Shown here piece by piece: positions 24,610-32,945 of a stretch of DNA of 40,167 nucleotides. Origin of the DNA: an uncultured Bacteroidia bacterium (GTDB lineage: Bacteria; Bacteroidota; Bacteroidia; Bacteroidales; CAJPTX01); NCBI GenBank assembly GCA_938040915.1, contig CALHZE010000340.1:1-40167 (forward strand), in the 5' to 3' direction. How positions within the stretch are numbered: position 1 is the stretch's first letter; every line of letters begins with the position of its first letter. The position numbers and the translations under genes were made by a program. The notes under the pieces were generated by a model. That model was not told the origin of the DNA, searched no databases, and saw nothing but the letters and a program-made list of their open reading frames with translations.

Positions 24610-27600
24610 ATGAGTGAGGAAATATTGAAAGCGCTGATGCAGCTTTTCGCCATTATCGCGAAGCAAGATGAAGGGCTTGGCGATAGTGAGCGGGAGTATG
24701 TTGAGGTGTTTCTCAAACAACAGATTAGTGCTGAAGCGGTAGCTGAGTATCTTGCGTTGTTTGATGGATATGTGAATGACGATAAGGGGGGGGGGAGTAA
24801 GCTCACCTCGGTGAGGGATTCTGTGCGTATCTTAGGGATCTGTAAAAAGATTAACAAGACCCTGACACAGAAACAGAAAGTGGTCGTCTTGGTGCGTCTG
24901 TTTGAGCTAGTGAGTGCAGAAGGAAAGTTTAGTGAACAGCGTATGGCGATTATCAATACTGTCTCTGAGGTCTTTAAGGTAGAACCCGAGGAGTTCGCAG
25001 ATATTGAGTCCTTTGTTTTGAGTAAGGAATTGACAACACTCCAACGCCCGACCATTTTACTTATTCATGCAGAAAAACAGGAGGAGCATCACGACGCAGG
25101 GGGGCAGTGCAAGGAGATTCACGTAGAGTCATTAGATCGTCCGCTTGCGATACTTCGGATTCGTTCGGAAGATTTGTATTTTCTACGTTATGTGGGAAGT
25201 GAAGATCTGTATCTCAATGGGTTGCCGATTCACAACCGCCGTATTTATCTTTTTGCTAGCGGTAGTAGTATTAAGCTACCTAAGGGGAAACCGATTTATT
25301 ATACCGATGTCGTTTCCCACTTTATGGCGGATTTGAGCCTGACGCCGATTTCTTATGTCGTGGATGATATCTCCTATCGATTCCCGAATGGGGCTTTGGG
25401 GCTTCGGAATATTTCTTTTTCTGAGGAACACGGTCGCTTAGTTGGGATTATGGGGGCTAGTGGTGCGGGAAAAACAACGCTTTTGAATGTCCTTTCTGGT
25501 TCTTCCAAGCCATCTTCTGGGCAAGTCCGAATAAACGGTCTTGATCTATACAAGGATGCGGAGCGTCTCGAGGGAACGATTGGTGTCATCCCACAGGATG
25601 ACCTTCTGATAGAAGAGTTGACGGTCTTTCAAAACCTATATTATAGCGCTAAACTCTGTTTTCGAGATAAGGAGGAGAAGGAGCTTTGTGAGTTAGTAGA
25701 TAAAACTTTAGCAAGTCTAGGGCTTTTGGAGCGTAAGGATTTGAAGGTCGGTTCGCCGCTCAATAAGATGATCTCGGGAGGACAGCGTAAGCGTCTGAAT
25801 ATTGCTCTTGAGTTGATTCGCGAACCTTCGATTCTCTTTGTCGATGAACCTACTTCGGGGCTTTCATCACGAGATTCGGAGAATGTGATGGACTTGTTGA
25901 GGGAGTTGACCCTAAAGGGAAAGTTGATATTTGTCGTCATCCACCAACCATCGTCTGAGATCTATAAGATGTTTGACGATATGCTTATCTTGGATACTGG
26001 CGGTTATCTCGTTTACTGGGGAAATCCGGTAGAGGCTGTTATGTATTTCAAGAAGGCGGATGCGCAGGTGAATAGCGATGTTGGGGAGTGTCCGACTTGT
26101 GGGAATGTAAACCCTGAGCTGATTTTCAACATTATTGAGTCGCACGTGGTCGATGAGTTCGGGCGTTATACCCCGAATCGTAAGGTACAGCCACAGCGTT
26201 GGGAAGAGATCTTCCGCGAACAAAAGCCTAAGACTCATGTCATTGAAGAGTCTGTGCCTCCCCCAAAATCACTTAACATCCCGTCGCGTCTGAAACAGTT
26301 CTTAATATATACGGCGCGTGATTTCCGGTCGAAGATTAGTAACACGCAGTATATCGTCCTTAACCTGTTGGAAACTCCGGTTTTGGCTTTTATATTGGCT
26401 TATGTGATACGCTATATCCCAGACCCCAACTCGGACGTGTATATCTTTCGCGAGAATGAGAATATCCCGATCTATATTTTCATGTCGCTGATTGTTGCGC
26501 TTTTTATTGGGCTTACGGTAAGTGCTGAGGAAATATTTAAGGATAGAAAGATACTTAAGCGGGAGCAGTATCTGAACCTGAGTCGGACGTCGTATCTGTT
26601 TAGTAAGATCTTTATCCTTTTGGTATTGTCTGCAATACAGACACTCTCTTTTGTCTTGATCGCGAATAGTATTTTGAGTCTTCGTGGTTTGAACTTGGAG
26701 TACTGGCTTATTTTGTTCTCTACTGCCGTATGTGCAAATTTGATTGGGCTTAATATCTCAGCTACATTCAATAGTGCGGTAACGATCTACATCGTCATAC
26801 CATTGTTGATGATCCCCATGATGGTACTTTCGGGCGCGATGTTCTCGTTTGAGAAACTCAATCGTGCTGTAGGAAGTTTTGATAGAGTCCCTTTGATCGC
26901 GGAGTTTATGCCTACCAAGTGGGGGTATGAATCTTTGGTTGTTCTGCAATTTAAGGAGAACGAGTTTCAACGGAATTTCTATGAGCTAGAGAAGGCGGAA
27001 CGCAACGCAAATTACAAAACTGTCTATTTGTTGCCGGAATTACAAAAGCGTCTGGAGTTCTGTATTGAGAATTGGGATAAGCGCGATTCCATCGAAGTGC
27101 AGCAGCGCTTACGTGATGCGCTGGGCGTGCTTCATCGAAGTCTTAAGCGGGAACACGAGGTTGAGGCGGCGGATATCCCCTATGCTTATCTTTCAGGTTT
27201 GAATTATGATAGCGTGACAGAAGAGGCGCTGTATGAGACTGTGGGGTACATCGATCAATTGCAAGAACGGTATGCTAAGATATTCGGAGAGAAGAATAAA
27301 CAGCGAGATGCTATTGTCTCACATTTGATGTCTACGAACCCTCAGTTATATGAGGCTAAACGTGCGGCTTATCATAATGAGAGCGTTGCCGATCTTGCGC
27401 AAAAAGTCTTTGAAAAGAACAAGATACTTCAATTCAAAGACCAATTGGTGCAACAGTATGACCCTGTGTATCGCGACCCGATCCCGAATTCCTATTTTGA
27501 CATCGGAGCGCATTTCCTTGCACCGAGGAAGCACTTCATGGGACATTATTTTGACACCTATTGGTTTGATTTAGCCATTCTTTGGCTAATGAGTGCTTGC

Positions 27601-27681
27601 TTGTATCTCTCGTTGCATTTTGAGTTATTGCGACGAATCGGTTCTCTTTTCGCCTTCGTTCAAAGGTTGGTAAAACGGTAA
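24610..27681 (+). CDS. TerB-like domain fused to an ABCG-type ABC transporter
   Basis: 1023 residues. The N-terminal 135 residues form an acidic all-helical TerB-like domain. A short beta-rich FHA-like region (about 190-235) follows, then an ABC ATPase with Walker A GASGAGKT (282-289), signature ISGGQRKR from 388 and Walker B ILFVDEPTS from 408. A CPTCGN half zinc ribbon is next, then a membrane domain with helices near 579-603, 622-645, 659-687 and 696-755, a long soluble insertion of about 200 residues, and a last helix near 984-1010. The layout is that of ABCG-type proteins, with ATPase before membrane domain, but the TerB-like fusion is unusual. The substrate is unknown. Ten consecutive G at 24786-24795 lie inside the coding sequence. 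It follows the SiaC-type gene by 84 bases. Confidence 0.82.
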   Translation: MSEEILKALMQLFAIIAKQDEGLGDSEREYVEVFLKQQISAEAVAEYLALFDGYVNDDKGGGSKLTSVRDSVRILGICKKINKTLTQKQKVVVLVRLFELVSAEGKFSEQRMAIINTVSEVFKVEPEEFADIESFVLSKELTTLQRPTILLIHAEKQEEHHDAGGQCKEIHVESLDRPLAILRIRSEDLYFLRYVGSEDLYLNGLPIHNRRIYLFASGSSIKLPKGKPIYYTDVVSHFMADLSLTPISYVVDDISYRFPNGALGLRNISFSEEHGRLVGIMGASGAGKTTLLNVLSGSSKPSSGQVRINGLDLYKDAERLEGTIGVIPQDDLLIEELTVFQNLYYSAKLCFRDKEEKELCELVDKTLASLGLLERKDLKVGSPLNKMISGGQRKRLNIALELIREPSILFVDEPTSGLSSRDSENVMDLLRELTLKGKLIFVVIHQPSSEIYKMFDDMLILDTGGYLVYWGNPVEAVMYFKKADAQVNSDVGECPTCGNVNPELIFNIIESHVVDEFGRYTPNRKVQPQRWEEIFREQKPKTHVIEESVPPPKSLNIPSRLKQFLIYTARDFRSKISNTQYIVLNLLETPVLAFILAYVIRYIPDPNSDVYIFRENENIPIYIFMSLIVALFIGLTVSAEEIFKDRKILKREQYLNLSRTSYLFSKIFILLVLSAIQTLSFVLIANSILSLRGLNLEYWLILFSTAVCANLIGLNISATFNSAVTIYIVIPLLMIPMMVLSGAMFSFEKLNRAVGSFDRVPLIAEFMPTKWGYESLVVLQFKENEFQRNFYELEKAERNANYKTVYLLPELQKRLEFCIENWDKRDSIEVQQRLRDALGVLHRSLKREHEVEAADIPYAYLSGLNYDSVTEEALYETVGYIDQLQERYAKIFGEKNKQRDAIVSHLMSTNPQLYEAKRAAYHNESVADLAQKVFEKNKILQFKDQLVQQYDPVYRDPIPNSYFDIGAHFLAPRKHFMGHYFDTYWFDLAILWLMSACLYLSLHFELLRRIGSLFAFVQRLVKR
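24786..24795 (+). repeat. Poly-G tract (ten G) in the coding sequence of the TerB-ABC gene
   Basis: The codons read AAG GGG GGG GGG at residues 59-62. Loss of one G leads to TGA within about ten codons; gain of one G leads to TAA two codons later. Slippage would therefore turn the full protein off. Confidence 0.9.
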
Positions 27682-27733
27682 ATATGCAGTTGGGCTATTG
27701 GGATAGCCAGAAGTCTAAATAGATTTTTATGCG

Positions 27734-28660
27734 ATGAGAGTAGAAAGGATAATGGTTATGGCATTCATTCTAACAGGTTTTCTGTTAGGGGGGTGTCAGT
27801 GTACGAGAACGGGACCTGACGTCTCGCAAGAGTTCAATATTCCAGATTCTCTGAAGAATCAAGCAGAAATTGAGTTGTCTGAGTCGGTTACGGAAAAAAT
27901 GGTGGAAAACATCTCCTCGCCGGTGGAGACTGCTGCGTTGATAAAGCGTTTGAAGGTGCCGTTTAATAAAGACTTCCTTATTTCGACGGATGTCGCAGAT
28001 CATCTTAATACGAACTTTGAGAAAGCCTTGGGATTGGGGCTCTATGGGACAGATTTGGGATACCTCAATATGTACGAGAAAACCTCTTCTGTCTTGAACT
28101 ACATCTCCTCTGTCAAGACGTTGGCTGACGGGATACAGGTCGGGCAGTTCTTTGACTTTGCGACATTGAAGCGCCTTGCCTCGAACAATGAGAATCTGGA
28201 CTCCCTCATATACATTTCCCAACAGAGTTATAACAAGATAGACCATTATCTCCGTGCAACCAATCGCGCCTCTTTGAGTATCGTGATTATTACTGGGGTT
28301 TGGATAGAGGGGATGTATCTTTCGACTCGAGTGGCACAGATTACGAAGAACCGCCGGATAGAGGAGAGTGTGGCGGATCAGAAGGTTGTATTGGCTACGT
28401 TGATCCCCATTCTCCGTGTTTACGAACGAGATCAAGACATTAAGGCTCTTGCGAATCGATTGGAGTCGTTGCGCACATTCTACGATGATATCCGTATCAC
28501 TTACGAACAAGGCACGCCGGAAACTCGAATTGTGGACGGTAAGCTTGTGGTGGAGCAGAAGGATAAGCAGATTGTTGACTACACCCCCGAGCTGATACAG
28601 CAGTTGATGAACGAGATTATTGCCATTCGAACCGAACTAATAACTTACAAGGGTAACTAA
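27734..28660 (+). CDS. Lipoprotein of unknown function, helical
   Basis: 308 residues. An N-terminal lipoprotein signal ends in LLGGC (C21), so it should be lipid-anchored; no membrane segment follows except a weakly hydrophobic stretch (SIVIITGVWIEGMYL, middle of the protein). The rest looks alpha-helical. I do not recognise a functional domain. The ATG at 27734 gives a basic n-region (MRVER); the ATG at 27752, which has AGAAAGGA upstream, is an alternative. It lies 52 bases after the transporter gene and four bases before the next gene, so it probably works with the ABC machine, perhaps as its envelope partner. Confidence 0.75.
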   Translation: MRVERIMVMAFILTGFLLGGCQCTRTGPDVSQEFNIPDSLKNQAEIELSESVTEKMVENISSPVETAALIKRLKVPFNKDFLISTDVADHLNTNFEKALGLGLYGTDLGYLNMYEKTSSVLNYISSVKTLADGIQVGQFFDFATLKRLASNNENLDSLIYISQQSYNKIDHYLRATNRASLSIVIITGVWIEGMYLSTRVAQITKNRRIEESVADQKVVLATLIPILRVYERDQDIKALANRLESLRTFYDDIRITYEQGTPETRIVDGKLVVEQKDKQIVDYTPELIQQLMNEIIAIRTELITYKGN

Positions 28661-28664
28661 CATT

Positions 28665-29108
28665 ATGAAACGCGTTTTTTTAGTGGCCATAGTGCTACTC
28701 TCCCTATTATTTGCTCCGGGTTTGGCTTTTGGACAATCTGAGGATGAATTGCTGGATATCTGTGGTGCTTTGGCAGGGGCGGAGGCTACCTATTTGAGAG
28801 ATTTCAAGATTCGTCTAGACGCCGCAGATCCCGCACCGATACAGCGTTATCCGGTGGTCTTGAAGAAGGGGAATCGTTATCGCTTCTCTATTGCGAGTTC
28901 TAAAGACTTTGAGGGCATTATGAAGCTTGAGCTCTTTGATAGCAACCGCCTTATGGCGACGACTAATAACCCCGCCACAGGGGCAGACTATCCTAGCTTT
29001 GACTACATCTGTACCAAGACGGGAGCTTATCATCTTTTCTTCTCGTTTAAGGACGGGAAGGCAGGCATGGGGGTTGGCGTCTTATCGCTACTAGACGGTG
29101 AGAATTGA
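28665..29108 (+). CDS. Small exported protein of unknown function
   Basis: 147 residues with a Sec signal peptide (MKRVFLVAIVLLSLLFAPGLAFG, cleavage near residue 23). The mature part is a small beta-rich domain (KKGNRYRFSIASSKDF, MKLELFD, YPSFDYICTKTGAYHLFFSF) resembling PPC-type or lectin-like beta sandwiches; this is a fold impression, not an identification. Two cysteines are present in the mature protein. It is the last gene of the signalling cluster, starting four bases after the lipoprotein and followed by a strong terminator, so it is probably a periplasmic partner of the lipoprotein or transporter. Confidence 0.72.
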   Translation: MKRVFLVAIVLLSLLFAPGLAFGQSEDELLDICGALAGAEATYLRDFKIRLDAADPAPIQRYPVVLKKGNRYRFSIASSKDFEGIMKLELFDSNRLMATTNNPATGADYPSFDYICTKTGAYHLFFSFKDGKAGMGVGVLSLLDGEN

Positions 29109-29132
29109 CCTCCCTGCTTATTAGATTACTCA

Positions 29133-29163
29133 AGCCCTTCGCTTTTGGCGAGGGGCTTTTTTA
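29133..29163 (+). terminator. Terminator of the signalling cluster
   Basis: An 11-bp stem (29133-29143 with 29149-29159, one G-T pair) has the loop TTTTG and is followed by a run of T. Confidence 0.85.
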
Positions 29164-29229
29164 TTGCTTTCCTATCCCCCCTGTGATGAACGGGTGTTTG
29201 AAAAGAAATTAAAGAAACACCTGTATATA

Positions 29230-29258
29230 TTTGGTCACGTCCGAAAAAAATAAATTTG
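29230..29258 (+). promoter_or_regulatory. Promoter of the first paralogous lipoprotein (A7 spacer)
   Basis: TTTG (29230-29233) and TAAATTTG (29251-29258) are separated by 17 bases that include GTCACGTCCG and seven A. Both boxes match the Bacteroidetes consensus. Confidence 0.7.
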
Positions 29259-29287
29259 AGCCGTCTTAAACTAATGCTTATTGAGAT

Positions 29288-29776
29288 ATGAAAAAAGGAG
29301 TCGTATTCATTTTGGCTGTGCTCTTTGCTGCACTTTTCGCCTCATGTAGTTTGCTGAGGTTGGTAATTCCTAAAGAAGCGTCTTCAGAAACTACTCCGTC
29401 AACCCCTACTTCTTTTATTGAGTCTTCTACTGGGGGCGATTGGGCGTCTATCGTCCTGCGTGATGGGCTTGAGTACGAAAAAGCCTTTGGTGAAGTATTG
29501 GATATCTGCGCCCGTCGTTTTGAGATGGATATGATCTCCAAAGAAAGTGGCTACGCACGCAGCAATTGGACTTATACCTGGAATACCAAAGGGATGTATA
29601 CACGGAAGTATCGTGCACGTGTTATCTTCAAATTTTCGACAGATAAAACACGTGTAGATATCAAAGCGGAAGCAGAGTTTGGAGGCGAAGATAACTGGAT
29701 AAAGGGTTACGATACACGACTCCTTCAAACAATGAAACTAGACATTCAGGGCGCAGTCGGGCGTGTCGTAATGTAG
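29288..29776 (+). CDS. Lipoprotein, tandem paralogue 1
   Basis: 162 residues. The lipoprotein signal ends in LFASC (C20). A variable Ser/Thr/Pro-rich tether (to about residue 45) is followed by a conserved domain of 117 residues beginning SSTGGDWAS. This domain differs from that of the next gene at only seven positions (E/D, M/Q, R/Q, V/I, K/R, D/E, L/Q). It has an alternating pattern (RKYRARVIFKFSTDKTRVDIKAEAEF) typical of a beta sheet and may resemble small outer-membrane-associated lipoproteins. I do not know its function. It is expressed from its own promoter and ends at its own terminator. Confidence 0.82.
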   Translation: MKKGVVFILAVLFAALFASCSLLRLVIPKEASSETTPSTPTSFIESSTGGDWASIVLRDGLEYEKAFGEVLDICARRFEMDMISKESGYARSNWTYTWNTKGMYTRKYRARVIFKFSTDKTRVDIKAEAEFGGEDNWIKGYDTRLLQTMKLDIQGAVGRVVM

Positions 29777-29797
29777 CCGCCGTTGGTCGCTTCCTTT

Positions 29798-29828
29798 AAG
29801 GCGAGTCTTGCTTAGACTCGCCTTTTTT
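29798..29828 (+). terminator. Terminator of lipoprotein paralogue 1
   Basis: A perfect 11-bp stem (29798-29808 with 29814-29824) with the loop TGCTT is followed by six T. Confidence 0.9.
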
Positions 29829-29927
29829 CTTCCCTTATCGACACCTTTCCATTTCTCAACACGAGACATCTGCGCTAGGGAGTCAGTCACTAGATCGGAA
29901 TAAATATTTAGGAAAGGAGTCGATTTA

Positions 29928-29958
29928 TTTGGTCACGTCCGAAAAAAAAATAAATTTG
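29928..29958 (+). promoter_or_regulatory. Promoter of the second paralogous lipoprotein (A9 spacer)
   Basis: Same sequence as the promoter at 29230, but with nine A instead of seven, so TTTG and TAAATTTG are 19 bases apart. The 19-base spacing is nearer the usual optimum, so this copy may be stronger. Confidence 0.7.
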
Positions 29959-29987
29959 CTGCGTTTAATATTAATACATCGTGTGAT

Positions 29988-30440
29988 ATGAGAAAGGGAT
30001 ATTTACTCGTTTTGGTGGCGCTCTTTGTAGCTCTTTTTAGTTCGTGCAGTCTTTTAGGTCTGGCGAAGCCAAATTCTTTTATTGCTTCTTCTACTGGGGG
30101 CGATTGGGCATCCATTGTCTTGCGCGACGGACTAGATTATGAGAAAGCCTTTGGTGAAGTATTGGATATCTGTGCCCGTCGTTTTGAGATGGATATGATC
30201 TCTAAGGAAAGTGGGTATGCTCGTAGTAATTGGACATACACTTGGAATACCAAAGGGCAGTATACTCAAAAGTATCGGGCGCGAATCATTTTCAAATTCT
30301 CTACAGACAGGACTCGCGTAGATATCAAAGCGGAAGCCGAGTTTGGAGGAGAGGAAAACTGGATAAAGGGCTATGACACACGACTCCTTCAGACTATGAA
30401 ACAGGATATTCAGGGGGCTGTCGGACGTGTCGTGATGTAG
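29988..30440 (+). CDS. Lipoprotein, tandem paralogue 2
   Basis: 150 residues. The signal ends in LFSSC (C20). The tether after the lipidated Cys is twelve residues shorter than in paralogue 1, while the 117-residue domain is 94% identical. Between the two genes many third-codon positions differ but very few residues do, so both copies have been kept under protein-level constraint since an older duplication. The duplication unit includes promoter, gene and terminator. Function unknown. Confidence 0.82.
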   Translation: MRKGYLLVLVALFVALFSSCSLLGLAKPNSFIASSTGGDWASIVLRDGLDYEKAFGEVLDICARRFEMDMISKESGYARSNWTYTWNTKGQYTQKYRARIIFKFSTDRTRVDIKAEAEFGGEENWIKGYDTRLLQTMKQDIQGAVGRVVM

Positions 30441-30460
30441 GGGATTTCTTTCCATCATTC

Positions 30461-30487
30461 AGGCGAGCCTTCAAGCTCGCCTTTTTT
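30461..30487 (+). terminator. Terminator of lipoprotein paralogue 2
   Basis: AGGCGAGC (30461-30468) pairs with GCTCGCCT (30475-30482) and is followed by a run of six T. Confidence 0.85.
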
Positions 30488-30555
30488 GTCCCCTTCCTTC
30501 GGTACGATTCTTGTGCCGTTTCCAAAACATCCGTTATATGTGAAGATTTATTAGC

Positions 30556-31872
30556 ATGAGGGGGCGACATACACTACTCTTTTTCTTCGTAATCCTCTTG
30601 CTCGGCTGCGAAGCGAGCCTTGCCGCTACGACAGATACCCTCCGCCTCACTCTCAACGATGCCCTTGCGCGAGCACAACAGGCTAATCTACAACTACGTG
30701 CTTCGACAGAGGGCGTAGAACAAGCCGTGCTTGCTGTACGAGAAAAGTACGGAGCGCTCCTCCCTTCCTTCGACGCAAGTGGCGTATATAACCGACATCT
30801 CAAGAAGCCCGTCATCTTCCTACCCGAAGGTTCTCCTATGGGCAATGTCCTCGAGCTCGGCTCTGACAATAGCTTTCAAGCTACATTCTCTGCCAAGCTT
30901 CCCCTCTTCGCCCTTCCCCTTTACCAACAAATTAGCGTTGCTAAAACAGACCTTCGTATCGCGCAAGAGACGGAACGCGGTGCACGTGTCGCCCTCGATG
31001 CAGACCTTCGCCTCGCCTTCGCTAATGCCCTTCTTGCTCAAGCCTCACAAAAGGTGGTTGGTGCAACTCTCTTACGTGCTGAAGAGACCCTACAGCGCTT
31101 GAAGAACCTCTCCTCGCAAGGGATGGCCTCTGACTACGACCGTATCCGCGCCGAGGTGCAAGTCTCTAACCTCCGTCCGGTTGTCTTACAGGCTAATGCT
31201 GGCGCTGAAGTCGCCCTACTTACCCTGCGTCTTATGGTCGGAGTCCCCGATTCGATCCCTGTCACCCCTGTAGGCTCTTTAGACTCTATGCTGCAGGGGT
31301 TGCCCACTACGCCGTTGCTTGCTGGTGAGCTTAATAACTCCTCTGTGCGTCTTCTTTCTCTTCAAGAAGACAAGCTTGAAGGGCAACGGAAGCTCGTGCG
31401 TGCTGCTCATTTTCCACTCCTTTCCGCCTTTGCTAGCTACCAGTGGCAAACGCAAGCCAACAACTTCGAGTTTAGTAAATACCGCTGGGTAGACATCTCC
31501 CTTGTCGGACTCCAACTCTCAGTTCCCCTCTTTGCTGGATTTACCAAGTACCACCAAGAACAGCAACTAAAGGTTGGTATCCGCCGTATGCAGTTTCAAC
31601 GTCAATACACGGTACAGCAGCTTCACAATCAGCAACATGTACTCTCCGAACAGATGAACGCCGCACGTGCCTCTATGCAGGCGAGTCAAGCAGCACAAGC
31701 CTTGGCTGAGCAAGGCGTCGTCATCGCACGCGGACGCTACCAAGTAGGGGCTGCCACACTACTAGAACTCAACGACGCTGAAATGGCGCTCACACAAGCC
31801 TCGCTCAACTATCTGAAAGCCGAATTCGACTATATCAAGTTGCGTCTCGATTTGGAAAAGATGACTCGTTAA
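30556..31872 (+). CDS. TolC-family outer-membrane efflux protein
   Basis: 438 residues. Outer-membrane channel of a tripartite pump, with the duplicated TolC structural repeat: LTLNDALARAQQANLQL near the start, long helical hairpins, and a second repeat around AALEQGVVIARGRY-like sequence (LAEQGVVIARGRYQVGAATLLEL). The N-terminal signal could be cut by signal peptidase I (SLAA-TT) or carry a lipid on the Cys of LLLGC. It is the first gene of the operon; its stop overlaps the ATG of the adaptor (TAATG). From this gene onward the coding strand becomes C-rich, in contrast to the G-rich genes before 28 kb. The promoter is not evident. Confidence 0.9.
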   Translation: MRGRHTLLFFFVILLLGCEASLAATTDTLRLTLNDALARAQQANLQLRASTEGVEQAVLAVREKYGALLPSFDASGVYNRHLKKPVIFLPEGSPMGNVLELGSDNSFQATFSAKLPLFALPLYQQISVAKTDLRIAQETERGARVALDADLRLAFANALLAQASQKVVGATLLRAEETLQRLKNLSSQGMASDYDRIRAEVQVSNLRPVVLQANAGAEVALLTLRLMVGVPDSIPVTPVGSLDSMLQGLPTTPLLAGELNNSSVRLLSLQEDKLEGQRKLVRAAHFPLLSAFASYQWQTQANNFEFSKYRWVDISLVGLQLSVPLFAGFTKYHQEQQLKVGIRRMQFQRQYTVQQLHNQQHVLSEQMNAARASMQASQAAQALAEQGVVIARGRYQVGAATLLELNDAEMALTQASLNYLKAEFDYIKLRLDLEKMTR

Positions 31873-32924
31873 TGAGAAGACTATTCATTCCCATCCTAGC
31901 GTTCTATAGCTTAGGAATTCTCGCTTTTTTACCTGCCTGTAGTAATACTACGCCACAACACTCCTCAAACGAAGCAGAACAAGCCTTAGACGTGCGTGTC
32001 TCGCTTGTTTCCTCTGCTCGCGTAGAAGACTCTGAGACTTTCTCTGCGACCGTCGATGCCTTCGAGGTCAATCACGTCTGTCCCGCCATTGCTGGGCGCA
32101 TTGATGCTGTATTGGTCGACGTTGGCGATATTGTCACCGCAGGGCAGCTGCTCGTTCAGATGGATGAGACCCAGCTTCTTACCTCGCGTGCGCAGCTCCT
32201 TACGCTCGAACGTGACCTCGCTCGTCTCGATACCCTGCGTACCCTCGGCAGTGTGACGCAGCAGCAGTATGACCAGCTCCACACCCAAGTTGAGGTCGCG
32301 CGTGCCCAGGTCGCTAACCTGCAAAAGAATACCCGCCTTACTGCGCCTATTGCTGGCGTCGTGACGGGGCGTTATTTCCATCCCGGCGAGCTCTTTACCA
32401 TGTCACCCACCCCCGAATCGGGCGGACGCTCCGCCATCGTCACGCTCATGCAGATGAACCCCGTCAAGGTAAAGTTCAACCTTCCTGAGGGGCGACTCGG
32501 GGCGCTAAAGGTTGGTCTCCCCGTTAGCGTCACCCTCGATGCTTACCCCAACGAGACCTTCCAAGGCGCGGTCTATCGCGTTGCGCCTATTATACACGCC
32601 CTATCTCACACCCTAGAGGTCGAGGTGAAACTCCCCAACCCTCAGCTTCGTCTCAAGCCGGGGATGTTCGCGCGCATTAACCTCTCTTTCGGTGAGGTTA
32701 ACCGACTCCTCGTCCCAGACCTCGCTATCGTCCAGCAACGAGGCACTAACGACCGCGCCGTCTTTCTCGCTCACCAAGGTAAAGCGCTCCGCAAAATTGT
32801 TAAGCTGGGCAATCGACAGGGCGACCACATCGAGATCCTCTCTGGTCTACAGCTGGCTGACTCCGTCATTACTACGGGGCTTCGTTTCTTACAAGACGGG
32901 CACGCCATACGCGTTATACACTAA
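31872..32924 (+). CDS. RND-pump periplasmic adaptor (membrane fusion protein)
   Basis: 350 residues. Lipoprotein signal with the lipobox LPAC (C23). Domain order: first lipoyl half (NHVCPAIAGRIDAVLVDVGDIVTAGQLLVQMD), helical hairpin (about 95-145), second lipoyl half (RLTAPIAGVVTGRYFHPGE), beta barrel and membrane-proximal domain. Adaptors of this kind join the RND pump to the TolC channel. It shares one base with the TolC gene, and the pump gene follows after 21 bases, which completes a standard three-part exporter. Confidence 0.93.
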   Translation: MRRLFIPILAFYSLGILAFLPACSNTTPQHSSNEAEQALDVRVSLVSSARVEDSETFSATVDAFEVNHVCPAIAGRIDAVLVDVGDIVTAGQLLVQMDETQLLTSRAQLLTLERDLARLDTLRTLGSVTQQQYDQLHTQVEVARAQVANLQKNTRLTAPIAGVVTGRYFHPGELFTMSPTPESGGRSAIVTLMQMNPVKVKFNLPEGRLGALKVGLPVSVTLDAYPNETFQGAVYRVAPIIHALSHTLEVEVKLPNPQLRLKPGMFARINLSFGEVNRLLVPDLAIVQQRGTNDRAVFLAHQGKALRKIVKLGNRQGDHIEILSGLQLADSVITTGLRFLQDGHAIRVIH

Positions 32925-32945
32925 CCTCTAGACGGGCACGCACCC

